In this document: in pieces, positions 7,921-16,675 of the stretch
Layout: each line of letters begins with the position of its first letter
Position numbering within the stretch: position 1 is the first letter of the stretch
NCBI RefSeq assembly: GCF_027604915.1
Contig: NZ_JAJAQC010000042.1
Span: 1-64,000 of the forward strand
Direction of reading: 5' to 3'
From: Streptomonospora mangrovi
GTDB taxonomy: Bacteria > Actinomycetota > Actinomycetes > Streptosporangiales > Streptosporangiaceae
Length of the DNA: 64,000 nt
Program-made: the position numbers and the translations under genes
Notes under the pieces: model-generated
Told to the model about the DNA's origin: nothing
Seen by the model: the letters and a program-made list of their open reading frames with translations, nothing else
Database searches by the model: none

Positions 7921-9252
7921 CTAGAGGATGATGCGCATCGGGTTCTCCAGGACCTCGGCGAGGTCCTTCAGGAAGGCCGCGCCGACCGCGCCGTCGACCG
8001 CGCGGTGGTCGACCGACAGCTCCAGCGCGATGGTGTTGCGCGCGACGATCTCGCCGTCGCGCACCACCGGCTGCTGGCGCATGGCGCCCACGGCCAGGAT
8101 CGCCGCCTCGGGCGGGTTGATGACCGCCGAGAAGCTGTCCATGCCGAACATGCCGAGGTTGCTCACGCTGAACGTGCCGCCGCTCATCTCCTGCGGCTTG
8201 AGCTTGCCGTCGCGCGCCTTGCCCGCGAGTTCGCGGGTGCGCGTGGCGATCTCCGACAGCGGGGTCTTGTCGGCGTCGTGCAGCACCGGCACCAGCAGCC
8301 CGGCGTCCACGGCCACCGCCACGCCGACGTTGATCCGGCCGTGCTGGAGCAGCTTGTCGTCGACCCAGGAGGTGTTGACCTCGGGGTGGGCGCGCAGCGT
8401 GGTGGCCGCGGCCTTGACGATCAGGTCGTTGAAGCTGACCTTGACGCCGGTGCTCTCCAACTGCTCGTTGATCTGGCCGCGGAACGCCTTGAGCGCCTCG
8501 GCGTCGATCGTGCGGCGCAGGTAGAAGTGCGGCACCTCCTGCTTGCTCTGGGTGAGACGGCGCGCGATCACCTTGCGCACGTTGCTCACCGGCAGTTCGG
8601 TGGAGGCGCGGCCGTCGTCGTAGGCCTCCTGGCCGCGGCCGGCGGGGGCGGCCGGGGCCTGCGCGGCCGGCTGCTGGGCGGGGGCGGCGCCGTCCTGGCG
8701 CTGCTTGGCGGCGGCCTCGATGTCGGCGCGGACCACGCGGCCCTTGGGACCCGAGCCGGTGATGGCCTCGATGTCCAGGCCGTACTCGCGGGCCAGCCGG
8801 CGGGCCAGCGGGGAGCTGCGCGGCCGGGTGCCCTGCTGCGCGCCGTCGCCGTCCTGGGCGGCCGGGGCCGCCTGCGGCTCGGCCGCGCCGCCCGCGGGCT
8901 GCGGGGAGTCCTCCCCGGCCGGCGGGGCCTGCTCGGCCTCCTCCGCCTGCGCGGCCTGCTCGGCCTGCCCGCTCTGCTCGGCCGCGCCGCCGCCCGACTC
9001 CTCCGGGGCGGCGTCGGGGCTGTCGCCGATGTAGCCGATCACCGCGCCGATGGGCACGGTGTCGCCCTCGGAGACGGCCTGTTTCACCAGGTAGCCGTCC
9101 TCGTAGGCTTCGTACTCCATGACGGCCTTGTCGGTCTCGATCTCGACCAGGACGTCGCCCGAGGCCACCTTGTCGCCGACGCTCTTGACCCAGGAGCTGA
9201 TGACGCCTTCCTCCATGGTGTCGGAGAGGCGCGGCATGTAGATCTCACTCAT
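7921..9252 (-). CDS. 2-oxoacid dehydrogenase complex E2 (dihydrolipoamide acyltransferase)
   Basis: A 443-residue E2 subunit. The N-terminal lipoyl domain (residues 1-75) carries the lipoylation lysine in EIETDKAVMEYEA (K42). An Ala/Pro/Gln/Glu-rich linker follows. The peripheral subunit-binding domain reads SSPLARRLAREYGLDIEAIT...GPKGRVVRADI. A second linker leads to the catalytic domain ending in DHRAVDG, with H416 and D420 of the HxxxD motif. It transfers acyl groups from E1 to CoA. It is last in the E1alpha-E1beta-E2 operon, 16 bases after E1beta. No E3 gene follows, so E3 must be encoded elsewhere. Confidence 0.95.
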   Translation of the reverse strand: MSEIYMPRLSDTMEEGVISSWVKSVGDKVASGDVLVEIETDKAVMEYEAYEDGYLVKQAVSEGDTVPIGAVIGYIGDSPDAAPEESGGGAAEQSGQAEQAAQAEEAEQAPPAGEDSPQPAGGAAEPQAAPAAQDGDGAQQGTRPRSSPLARRLAREYGLDIEAITGSGPKGRVVRADIEAAAKQRQDGAAPAQQPAAQAPAAPAGRGQEAYDDGRASTELPVSNVRKVIARRLTQSKQEVPHFYLRRTIDAEALKAFRGQINEQLESTGVKVSFNDLIVKAAATTLRAHPEVNTSWVDDKLLQHGRINVGVAVAVDAGLLVPVLHDADKTPLSEIATRTRELAGKARDGKLKPQEMSGGTFSVSNLGMFGMDSFSAVINPPEAAILAVGAMRQQPVVRDGEIVARNTIALELSVDHRAVDGAVGAAFLKDLAEVLENPMRIIL

Positions 9253-9268
9253 CGTCTGCTTCTCCCCT

Positions 9269-10267
9269 TTACCCGACCCGCTTGCCGACGGCGCTCAGGG
9301 TCTCCTTGATGGCGGTGGTGACCGACTCGGTCGACGGCAGCGCCGCGTTCTCCAGCGGTTTGGCGTAGGGCAGCGGCACCTCGGCCATGGCCACCCGGCG
9401 CACGGGCGCGTCGAGGTAGTCGAAGGCGCCCTCCTGGATGGAGGCGGCGATCTCGGCGCCGATGCCGTAGGTCAGCCAGTCGTCCTCGGCGACCACGGCG
9501 CAGCCGGTCTTCTTCACCGAGTCGACGATGGTCTGCCGGTCCAGCGGGCGCAGGCTGCGCAGGTCCACGACCTCGACGCTGATGTCCTCCTTGGCCAGCG
9601 CCTCGGCCACCTGGGTGCCCAGCGCCGCCATGCGGGAGTAGCCGATGAGGGTGATGTCGCTGCCCTCGCGGGTGACGGCGGCCCGGCCGATCTCGGCGAC
9701 GGACTCGTCGTCGTCGGGGACCTCGCCCTTGGTGTTGTAGAGCCCCAGGTTCTCCAGCAGCAGCACGGGGTCGTCGTCGCGGATGGCGGCGCGCAGCATC
9801 GACGCGGCCTCGGCGGGGGTGCTGGGCGCCAGGACCTTGAGGCCGGGCACGAAGGCGTAGAACAGCTCGATGTTCTGGGAGTGGGTGGCACCGAGCTGCT
9901 GGCCGCCGCCGCCGGGGGTGCGGATGACCATCGGCACGCTGTTCTGGCCGCCGAACATGCCGTAGATCTTGGCGGCGTGGTTGATGATCTGGTCGATGGC
10001 GATCAGCGAGAAGTTGATCGTCATCAGCTCGACGACGGGGCGCAGCCCCAGCATCGCGGCGCCGACTGCGGCGCCCACGAAGCCCTCCTCGGCGATGGGG
10101 GTGTCGCGCACCCGGCGCTCACCGAACTCGTTCAGCAGCCCCTCGGTGATCTTGTAGGACCCCTCGAAGACGCCGATCTCCTCGCCGAGCAGGATGACGT
10201 TCTCGTCGCGGTGCATCTCGGCGCGCAGGGTGTCGCGCAGGGCCTGGCGGTAGGTGATCACTGACAT
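9269..10267 (-). CDS. 2-oxoacid dehydrogenase E1 component, beta subunit
   Basis: A 332-residue transketolase-like subunit that pairs with the alpha subunit to form the ThDP-dependent E1. Recognisable blocks are ILLGEEIGVFEGSYKITEGL (with the cofactor-contacting Glu), DTPIAEEGFVGAAVGAAMLG, and the TPGGGGQQLGATHSQ loop. PSTPAEAASMLRAAI and VVDLRSLRPLD mark the C-terminal domain. Sequence style is that of pyruvate/acetoin-type E1beta; branched-chain substrates cannot be excluded. It lies 15 bases downstream of E1alpha on the same strand. Confidence 0.95.
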   Translation of the reverse strand: MSVITYRQALRDTLRAEMHRDENVILLGEEIGVFEGSYKITEGLLNEFGERRVRDTPIAEEGFVGAAVGAAMLGLRPVVELMTINFSLIAIDQIINHAAKIYGMFGGQNSVPMVIRTPGGGGQQLGATHSQNIELFYAFVPGLKVLAPSTPAEAASMLRAAIRDDDPVLLLENLGLYNTKGEVPDDDESVAEIGRAAVTREGSDITLIGYSRMAALGTQVAEALAKEDISVEVVDLRSLRPLDRQTIVDSVKKTGCAVVAEDDWLTYGIGAEIAASIQEGAFDYLDAPVRRVAMAEVPLPYAKPLENAALPSTESVTTAIKETLSAVGKRVG

Positions 10268-10282
10268 GTACCCGCTCCTTGT

Positions 10283-11389
10283 CTACTCGGCGAACACCGG
10301 GTCGGCGGGCATGCGGCGCGACTCGTTCGCCACGGGGGTGGCGTAGGTGTAGTCGAACAGTGTCGACACCTCGGGGTGGGGGCTGTTCTCGGCGAAGTCC
10401 GCGGCGTCGGCGACCTCGGCGCGGACGGATTCGGCGATCTCCTGCTTCTTGTCCTCGGTGAGGATCCCGGCCTGCTCCAGTCGGTGCTCGAACGCCAGCA
10501 CCGGGTCGTTGGCGCGGGCCTCCTCGATCTGCTCCTGGGTGCGGTACTTGGCGGGGTCGACCACGGAGTGGCCTTTGAGCCGGTAGCTGGTGGCCTCCAG
10601 CAGGTAGGGCCGCTGCTCGGAGCGGGCCTTCTCGACCAGGCGGGTGGCGGCGTCGCGCACGGCCAGCACGTCGCGGCCGTCGACGCGCTCGCCCTCGATG
10701 CGGAAGGCGGAGCCGCGCTTGTAGAGGTCGGGCTCGGCCGAGGAGCGCTCGACGGTGGTGCCCATGCCGGTGAAGTTGTTGATCACCACGTAGACGATGG
10801 GCAGGTTCCACAGCGCGGCGATGTTCAGCGACTCGTGCCAGGCGCCGATGTTGGTGGTGCCGTCGCCCATCTGGCACATGACGACCTCGTCGCCGCCGCG
10901 GTAGGACACCGCCAGCGCGGCGCCGGTGGCCAGCGGCAACTGCCCGCCGACGATGCCGTAGCCGCCCAGCATGCGGGTCTTGGTGTCGAACATGTGCATG
11001 GAGCCGCCCCAGCCCTTGGACACGCCGGTGGAGCGTCCGTACAGCTCGGCCATGACCTCGCGGGCGCTCATGCCCTTGCCGATGGCGTACCCGTGGTCGC
11101 GGTAGTTCGTGAACAGGTAGTCGCTCTCGCGCAGCGCCTGCATCAGACCGACGACCGTGGCCTCCTCACCCAGGTTGAGGTGGCAGTAACCGCCGATGCG
11201 GGCCTGGGTGTAGGCCTGGCCGGTGCGCTCCTCGAACCGGCGGATGAGCAGCATCTGCCGGTAGAAGTCGAGGAGGGTCTCCGGTGTCTCGTCGGCGAGG
11301 CGCGAGGAGGTGTCGTCCTTGCGGCTCCGCCGGCGGCCCCCCGTGCTCCCGGCGGTGCCGCCGCCCTTGGCCTTGGCCGTGTCAGCCAT
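10283..11389 (-). CDS. 2-oxoacid dehydrogenase E1 component, alpha subunit
   Basis: A 368-residue ThDP-binding subunit that decarboxylates the 2-oxoacid (pyruvate, or acetoin in the related complex). The thiamine diphosphate motif runs from GDGTTN (residues 175-180) to VVINN (about 201-205). HMFD, GGYGIVGGQLPLATGAA and NYRDHGYA are typical E1alpha blocks. About 30 basic, disordered residues precede the fold. It is the first gene of the operon, behind a 17-bp palindrome at 11662-11678. Whether it is pyruvate or acetoin dehydrogenase cannot be settled from sequence alone. Confidence 0.93.
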   Translation of the reverse strand: MADTAKAKGGGTAGSTGGRRRSRKDDTSSRLADETPETLLDFYRQMLLIRRFEERTGQAYTQARIGGYCHLNLGEEATVVGLMQALRESDYLFTNYRDHGYAIGKGMSAREVMAELYGRSTGVSKGWGGSMHMFDTKTRMLGGYGIVGGQLPLATGAALAVSYRGGDEVVMCQMGDGTTNIGAWHESLNIAALWNLPIVYVVINNFTGMGTTVERSSAEPDLYKRGSAFRIEGERVDGRDVLAVRDAATRLVEKARSEQRPYLLEATSYRLKGHSVVDPAKYRTQEQIEEARANDPVLAFEHRLEQAGILTEDKKQEIAESVRAEVADAADFAENSPHPEVSTLFDYTYATPVANESRRMPADPVFAE

Positions 11390-11812
11390 GCTGGTGCCTT
11401 TCTACGTGCCGAGGTGGCCCGTGCCGTGCCGGTGGGCGCGGGGGCCTGCTGCCCGGGTGCGTCGGCCGACGCCCGCCCGGGCGGGTGCGCCGCCGCCGGG
11501 CTCAATCGGCGGGCGCGCGAGTGGCTGTATGCGGTTGTCGCGCTCGCTCGCCTTCCGGTGATGCTGCCCAGTTCGGGCGCTGACATCACGCGTGCGGGGC
11601 GGCTCGCGTTGCTCTCCTGACGCACGTACCGTGTGATGTGCGTCGCGCACACTCTACGTACTGATCGATGATCGATCAATACGACTTTAGGGGAGGTCCC
11701 GGGCGAAACGGGCCGCGGGTGGGGCGTCGTCCAGCCGCCCGCGAGACCGGCGCCATTTTGGGGCCACCCGGGCGCGACACCGACACCACCCGGGCGCGAC
11801 CGGCCCTCGGCC
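11390..11812. other. Intergenic region upstream of the E1/E2 operon
   Basis: 423 bases between the E1alpha start and the end of the GntR/FCD gene, both on the minus strand. It contains the palindrome at 11662-11678 and the AT-richest bases locally (about 11600-11690), where the operon promoter is expected. I see no convincing coding frame. Confidence 0.6.
11662..11678. promoter_or_regulatory. Perfect 17-bp palindrome, probable GntR/FCD operator
   Basis: TGATCGATGATCGATCA has perfect 8-bp arms around one base. It stands about 275 bases upstream of E1alpha. A GntR/FCD regulator gene, whose family binds short palindromes of this size, is the next gene upstream. Control of the E1/E2 operon by this regulator is an inference. 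Confidence 0.6.
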
Positions 11813-12490
11813 TCAGCCGGTGCGGTCGTAGGACTTCAGCGCGGCCTCGACGTAGTTGAGCACGTGCGCGCGCACCATGGCGCCCACGCCGGGATCGCGG
11901 CGGCAAAACGCCTCGGTGATCTGGGCGTGGTCGGCGGCCTTGGCGTGCAGCTCCATGTTCAGCCAGCGCACCGACAGCCGGGTCCACACCTCCACCCCCA
12001 GCGACTCCCAGGTGTGGGACAGCACACTGTTCTCGGCGGCGCGCACGATCTCGCGGTGGAACTCCACGCTGTGCTTGATCTGGCCCTCGACGTCGCCGTC
12101 GGCGGTGGCCCGGCGCAGCGCCTCGACCTCGCGCTCCAGCGGGCGGGGGTCGGCGGCCAGCCGGGGCGCGGCGAGTTCGGCCGCCACCAGCTCCAGCCCG
12201 GCCCGCACCGGGTAGATCTCGGCCATGTCGGCGACACCGAAGTCGCGCACCCGGGCGCCCTTGTTGGGCACCGACTCGATGAGGCGCAGGGTCTCCAGCT
12301 CGCGCAGCGCCTCGCGCACCGGCGCCTGGCTGACGTTGAACTCGGTCGCCACCCGGCGTTCGACGATACGCTCTCCTGGCTGCCAGCGGCCCGACAGCAG
12401 GCCGTCGACGAGCATGCGGCGGATCTGCTCCCGCAGCGGGTTGCGGGCCAGGCGGGAGGGATCATCCGGCCACTCGGGCAGGTCGACCAT
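11813..12490 (-). CDS. GntR family transcriptional regulator (FCD/FadR subfamily)
   Basis: A 225-residue regulator. The ATG at 12490 has GGAAAGG upstream; a TTG codon directly before it could also serve. The winged helix spans residues about 15-80 (LREQIRRMLVDGLLSG...FNVSQAPVREALRELETLRL). The all-helical FCD ligand domain follows (IYPVRAGLELVAAELAA..., HREIVRAAENSVL, DHAQITEAFCRRD), with the His/Asp positions that usually bind a metal and a carboxylate. It lies upstream of the E1alpha-E1beta-E2 operon on the same strand. It may sense an organic acid and act on the palindrome at 11662. Confidence 0.92.
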   Translation of the reverse strand: MVDLPEWPDDPSRLARNPLREQIRRMLVDGLLSGRWQPGERIVERRVATEFNVSQAPVREALRELETLRLIESVPNKGARVRDFGVADMAEIYPVRAGLELVAAELAAPRLAADPRPLEREVEALRRATADGDVEGQIKHSVEFHREIVRAAENSVLSHTWESLGVEVWTRLSVRWLNMELHAKAADHAQITEAFCRRDPGVGAMVRAHVLNYVEAALKSYDRTG

Positions 12491-13036
12491 CAACGGCCTT
12501 TCCGGTCGGGGCTAATCGCGTGCGGCGCGTGGGCGGCACCGGTCTCAGCCGGGTCCATACGGCGGGCTCAGCCGTGTCCATTACGAAGAGTGCCATACGG
12601 TGCCGCGGCCGCCGGACACGGTCGAGCTTGGCTAACGGAACGCCCACGTCCGGGCGGCGCGGGGATGAACAGTGGCCGGGAGGTCCCTGACGGAACGGGA
12701 AATCCGCAGGTGAGAAGGGTTTCCCCTGGGGGACGGCAGTGCCGCGCCGGGTGACGGGGCGCTATGCTCTGCTGTCGGAAATGTTCCACAAATACTCGGT
12801 ACCGTGGAGGGGTGTGTCCCGCCCCGGCGGCAAGGCCGACCGGACGGCGGTGCCGACCGCCTGTCCCCGGAGTGGATCCCGGCGGGTTCGGCCACCCGCC
12901 TCGGGGGCACTCCCCTGTCCGTGTCCCCGATCGTTGACCGCCTCTACCGACGTCCCGACCCCAGCGGCGAGCCCGTCCCCCCAACGCACACCAGTGCCGC
13001 AGGCCAGCCCACGATGCGTGAGACAGCACTGAGCAC
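12491..13036. other. Intergenic region between divergent GntR and PAP2 genes
   Basis: 546 bases that should hold both divergent promoters. Open frames crossing it are Arg/Pro-rich and look like GC-composition artefacts. I see no RNA gene or clear operator. The bases at 12775-12800 are less GC-rich and could be a promoter. Confidence 0.5.
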
Positions 13037-13915
13037 ATGATGCAGACACTGCGGATCCGGTCGACCCCGCCGCTATGGGCAGGGATTCCGATACCCGTCT
13101 TCCGGCCCCGGCGCGCACTCGACGCCGCGCACCGGGCCGCCGTCGAGCGCGCGCCCGGCCGCCGCCCGCGGTCGCCCATGGTGAGCTGGCCCAGTGTGAG
13201 CGAGATCGCATGGGGGCTGGCCTCGGACAAGACGGCGATCGTCATGGCCGTGGCGCTCATCATCATGACGGTGCTCTCGGCCGGCCCGCTCCACCCTATC
13301 GACAACTTCATCAACAACGCACCTCGACCGTACTGGGACCAGATCCGCGAATTCCTCATCTACTGGCCCGACACGGTCGCCTCCCGGTTCGTGGCGCTGC
13401 CGGTCCTGGGGGTCACCGCGCTGCAACTGGCCTACTGGCACCGGTCCTGGCGGCCGATCATTCTCAGCGCGGTCAGCGTGTTCGGCATGCTCAGCCTGGT
13501 GGCGTCGATGAAGCTGCTGTTCGCCCGCAGCCACCCGCGCACCGAGGACCCCGCGTTCTTCTCCGCCGACGGGGTGTCCTTCCCCTCCGGGCACGGCGCC
13601 AACGCCATCCTCATCTACGGCCTGGTGCTGTTCCTGATCGTCCGCTACCAGGCCGCGCGCCCGCACATCGTGCGCCGGCTGGGCTACTGCATCGTGGGCA
13701 TCGCCGTGCTCCAGGCGGTGGTGTCGGTCTACCTGCGCTTCCACTGGTTCACCGACCTGCTGACCGGCATGGTCGCGGGCGGGCTCGTGCTGGTGCTGAC
13801 CATCCGGCTGGACCGGATGATCCCGCAGGGCCGCACCTTCACCTGGTGGCCGTGGTACGGCCGCAACCCGTGGAACGGCGCCGACCGCGCGCCGGCCGCC
13901 GCCGAGCGCGGCTGA
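13037..13915 (+). CDS. PAP2 superfamily membrane phosphatase
   Basis: A 292-residue protein with a basic N-terminal tail of about 50 residues, then five to six hydrophobic segments. The PAP2 signature is present in order: KLLFARSHP (first motif), FPSGHGANA (second motif, catalytic His), and YLRFHWFTDLL (third motif with His and Asp). Such enzymes dephosphorylate lipid phosphates such as phosphatidate or undecaprenyl pyrophosphate at the membrane. No ribosome binding site precedes the ATG at 13037, so the start could be the ATG at 13178. It stands alone between a regulator and a convergent oxidoreductase. Confidence 0.88.
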   Translation: MMQTLRIRSTPPLWAGIPIPVFRPRRALDAAHRAAVERAPGRRPRSPMVSWPSVSEIAWGLASDKTAIVMAVALIIMTVLSAGPLHPIDNFINNAPRPYWDQIREFLIYWPDTVASRFVALPVLGVTALQLAYWHRSWRPIILSAVSVFGMLSLVASMKLLFARSHPRTEDPAFFSADGVSFPSGHGANAILIYGLVLFLIVRYQAARPHIVRRLGYCIVGIAVLQAVVSVYLRFHWFTDLLTGMVAGGLVLVLTIRLDRMIPQGRTFTWWPWYGRNPWNGADRAPAAAERG

Positions 13916-13948
13916 GGCGCCGGCCGGTCCCGGCGCGCGGGGCCGGCA

Positions 13949-14926
13949 TCACCGCCCCGGGGTCGCCGGGGTGAGCGCGCGCACGCGTTCGTTCAGCTCC
14001 TTCTCGAAGAAGTCGAAGAACCCGTCCGGGTCCGGCCCGGCGTTGACCAGCGCCAGCCGGTCGAACCCGGCCTCGGCGAACTGCTGGACCGCCGCCACGT
14101 GGCGCTCGGGGTCGGGGCCGTAGCCGAAGGACGAGCGCAGGTCTTCGGGGCGCACGAACGCGGTGGCGGCCTCGAAGTTCACCACGTTGGGCAGTTCGGC
14201 CTGCACCTTCCACCCGGTCACGCCGAACCGGAACAGCCGGTGCGCCGACTCCAGGGCGGTGTCGTCGTCGGGCGCCCACGACAGCGGGACCTCGGCGTAC
14301 CTCGGCCCCCGGCCGCCCGCCTCGGTGTAGGCGCTCACCAGTTCGGGCTTGGGCTCGGTGGCGAAGACGGCGTCGCCCAGTTCGGCGGCGATCCGCGCCG
14401 AGGCGGGGCCGCTGATGGCCACGGCGATCTCCGGTGGCACCTCGGGCAGGTCGAAGACCTGGGCGTCCACGAGCCGCAGGTGGCGCCCCTCGAAGGACCG
14501 GTAGCCGCCCTGCCACAGCAGCCGGATGATCTCCAACGCCTCGCGCAGCATCTCGTGGCGCTCGCGGGCGGCCGGCCAGGGGCGGCCCACGACGTGCTCG
14601 TTGAGCTGCTCGCCCGCGCCCACGCCCAGCACGAACCGGCCGTCGGAGAGCAGCGCGGTGGTGGCGGCCGCCTGGGCCACGATGGCGGGGTGGTAGCGGA
14701 TGAACGGGCAGGTCACGCCGGTGGCCAGCCCGATGCGCTCGGTGCGCGCGGCGATCGCCGCCAGGATCGACCAGGCGAACCCGGAGTGCCCGTGGTCGTT
14801 CAGCCAGGGATGGTAGTGGTCGCTGATCTCGACGAAGTCGAAACCGGCGGCCTCGGCGCGTTCGGCCTGGCGCACCATCTCCTGCGGGGAGTACCCCTCA
14901 GCGAACAGCTTGTAGCCGATCAACAT
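13949..14926 (-). CDS. LLM class F420-dependent oxidoreductase (G6PDH-like subfamily)
   Basis: A 325-residue luciferase-like (beta/alpha)8 enzyme. The ATG at 14926 has GGAGG five bases upstream. FVEISDHYHPWLNDHGHSGF, TGVTCPFIRYHP and FVLGVGAGEQLNEHVVGR are characteristic of the F420-dependent glucose-6-phosphate dehydrogenase-like group (TIGR03557 type). The physiological substrate is unknown for this subgroup. The cofactor is inferred from family, because actinomycetes make F420. It converges with the PAP2 gene. Confidence 0.88.
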   Translation of the reverse strand: MLIGYKLFAEGYSPQEMVRQAERAEAAGFDFVEISDHYHPWLNDHGHSGFAWSILAAIAARTERIGLATGVTCPFIRYHPAIVAQAAATTALLSDGRFVLGVGAGEQLNEHVVGRPWPAARERHEMLREALEIIRLLWQGGYRSFEGRHLRLVDAQVFDLPEVPPEIAVAISGPASARIAAELGDAVFATEPKPELVSAYTEAGGRGPRYAEVPLSWAPDDDTALESAHRLFRFGVTGWKVQAELPNVVNFEAATAFVRPEDLRSSFGYGPDPERHVAAVQQFAEAGFDRLALVNAGPDPDGFFDFFEKELNERVRALTPATPGR

Positions 14927-15112
14927 GGTTCCTCCACCCACCCGGGACGGCACCCGGCCCACGGGGGACGGCACGCGGCGGACCGCGCGGCCGCCCGGGG
15001 ACCGGTGTCGTCGTTCCGTGTGGTCGTGCCTGTCGTGTTCGGGTCGCGGTTCCGCTACCCGAGCCGTTCGACCGGTATGCGCGGGTGGGGGAGGGGGCGG
15101 TGATCTTCGCCG

Positions 15113-15748
15113 CTAACTGCCGTCGCGGATGTCGGCGAGGCGGGTGGGCGTGTAGGTGATTTCGGAGAAGCGCGCCGTGCAGCCCGGCCCGGTGGGGCTC
15201 TGGGCCAGGAAGCCCACCTCGGGGGCGACCGCGCCCTCACCCGCCCCTCCGCCCTCTCCCGTCAGCGCGAAGTAGCGCACCAGGTCCCAGCGGCCGCCGC
15301 CCACGCGGACGTGGAAGGCGTAGGCGGGCCCCAGGCGGCTGACGCGCATGTGCACGGTGTCGGAGCCGGGGTCGACGGTCATCGAGTTGCAGTCGTCGGA
15401 GACCCCGCGCGTCACCACCGACACCACGGTGGGCCGGCCCTGCGGCGACAGTTCCAGGCAGAACTTGGCCCAGGAGTCGGGACCGGCGTGCAGCAGCAGC
15501 ACCGCCGCGTCGTAGGAGGCGGCGAGGTCGACGTGCACGCGGGCGCTGAGGGTGAAGTCGCCCTCGATCCGGCCCACCAGCGCGGGCGCGTTGGCGTACC
15601 GGGCGCTGCCGTCGGGGTCGGTGAACAGGTCGGTGGCCCCGGCCGCGCCGAGGACGAGCGCGTCGTCGCCGACGGCCTTGGCGTGGACCGGTTCGTTCAG
15701 GGTGCGCAGCGGTGCGGGGAAGGCGGGCAGGGAAACGGTCTCGGCCAC
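15113..15748 (-). CDS. DUF1349 concanavalin A-like fold protein under a CelR-type box
   Basis: A 211-residue protein from a GTG at 15748 with GAGGAG six bases ahead. DUF1349 proteins have a concanavalin A-like jelly-roll fold related to carbohydrate-active modules. Visible blocks are ATDLFTDPDGSARYANAP, SYDAAVLLLHAGPDSWAKFC and VVTRGVSDDCNS. No signal peptide is present, so it is probably cytoplasmic. A 13/14 match to the CelR operator lies 31 bases upstream of the start. This suggests co-regulation with the cellulase and xylanase genes, perhaps in handling imported oligosaccharides. That role is inference. Confidence 0.82.
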   Translation of the reverse strand: MAETVSLPAFPAPLRTLNEPVHAKAVGDDALVLGAAGATDLFTDPDGSARYANAPALVGRIEGDFTLSARVHVDLAASYDAAVLLLHAGPDSWAKFCLELSPQGRPTVVSVVTRGVSDDCNSMTVDPGSDTVHMRVSRLGPAYAFHVRVGGGRWDLVRYFALTGEGGGAGEGAVAPEVGFLAQSPTGPGCTARFSEITYTPTRLADIRDGS

Positions 15749-15778
15749 AGCGGCTCCTCGGCGGACGGGGGAGTGCCA

Positions 15779-15792
15779 TGGGAGCGCTCCCG
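15779..15792. promoter_or_regulatory. CelR-type operator upstream of the DUF1349 gene
   Basis: TGGGAGCGCTCCCG matches TGGGAGCGCTCCCA at 13 of 14 positions. That 14-bp palindrome is the CelR site described for Thermobifida fusca cellulase genes; cellobiose relieves repression there. Placement just upstream of the GTG at 15748 fits a repressor site. Confidence 0.85.
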
Positions 15793-16011
15793 GCAACGGA
15801 CGCTAACGGACGCCTGCGGCGCGGGCAACGGGGTGTCCGCAAACGGCCGGTCGGTGCGCGTGTTCCCCGAGGAGACACGCGCGGGGCGGGGGCACCGAGG
15901 CCCGAGGCCCGGGCGCGCGGGGGAGGCCGCGCTCGGCGGGTGTGGCGCGGCGCCGTGCGGGCAGCATTGGGGCCGGCGGCGGTGAGCGGCACCGCCCGGC
16001 CCGGAAAGGGG

Positions 16012-16377
16012 ATGACGACGATGGTCGGTCGGCTGCGAACGGTGGTGCTCGACGCGGCGGACATCGCGACACTGGCCCGCTTCTACTGCGAACTGCTCGG
16101 GATGTCGATCCTCAGCGAGCAGGACCACTGGATCGACATCGGCGCGCCCGGCGGCTCCGTCCTGGTGAGCTTCCAGCACGCGCCCGACCACGTGCCGCCG
16201 CGCTGGCCCGACCCCGCTCACCCCCAGCAGGCCCACCTCGACGTCCGGGTCGAGGACATCGAGGAGGCCGAGCGGCGGACGCTGGCGCTGGGGGCCACGC
16301 ACCTCCACAGCGACACCGCGTTCCGGGTCTACGCCGACCCGGCCGGCCACCCCTTCTGCCTGGTCTTCGGGGAGTAG
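16012..16377 (+). CDS. VOC superfamily (glyoxalase/bleomycin resistance-like) protein
   Basis: A 121-residue single-module VOC protein: LRTVVLDAADIATLARFYCE, the LLGMSILSEQD strand, HLDVRVEDIEEAE and DPAGHPFCLVFGE form the two beta-alpha-beta-beta-beta units. It resembles the actinobacterial Glyoxalase_6 group. The metal ligands are not obvious and the substrate is unknown. GGAAAGG precedes two possible ATG starts (16012 and 16021). A strong hairpin terminator follows at 16423. Confidence 0.85.
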   Translation: MTTMVGRLRTVVLDAADIATLARFYCELLGMSILSEQDHWIDIGAPGGSVLVSFQHAPDHVPPRWPDPAHPQQAHLDVRVEDIEEAERRTLALGATHLHSDTAFRVYADPAGHPFCLVFGE

Positions 16378-16422
16378 CCCCGGCCCCTCGGCCTCGACCC
16401 CGCCCCGCCCTCGGCGAGCGTG

Positions 16423-16453
16423 CGCGGGCGCCTCCCGGCCGGAGGCGCCCGCG
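16423..16453 (+). terminator. Intrinsic terminator after the VOC gene
   Basis: CGCGGGCGCCTCC (16423-16435) pairs perfectly with GGAGGCGCCCGCG (16441-16453) around a 5-base loop. TTTCTCCTGTCT follows, giving a 13-bp stem with a weak U-tract. Confidence 0.85.
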
Positions 16454-16531
16454 TTTCTCCTGTCTCGTATCGGATTGCTTTTTCCGCCCTTTCCGGTGTT
16501 CCGTAAAAGCCGATAGACCGCCGAAAGGCAA

Positions 16532-16675
16532 TCGAAACTATCGGATTCCATTCTCCGTAGAGGCCGCCACCACACCTTCCCTCCTGCCGCGCTCGCCCTG
16601 TTCTCGGTTAAGGGGCGCCGTTTTCCCGTCTTTTTGGACCGACGTATACCGCCCATTTCGCACCGATAGTTTCGA
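16532..16675. repeat. 13-bp inverted repeat TCGAAACTATCGG / CCGATAGTTTCGA
   Basis: Exact arms lie at 16532-16544 and 16663-16675. Further TATCGG or CCGATA copies occur at about 16466-16472 and 16510-16515. All are in the AT-richer DNA upstream of the xylanase gene. This could be a binding array or a remnant of transferred DNA. Confidence 0.65.

Noticed and set aside
12632-12910. Minus-strand frame MPPRRVAEPAG... between GntR and PAP2 genes
   Set aside because: Arg/Pro/Ser-rich composition and no recognisable fold or start signal; it is an artefact of high GC.
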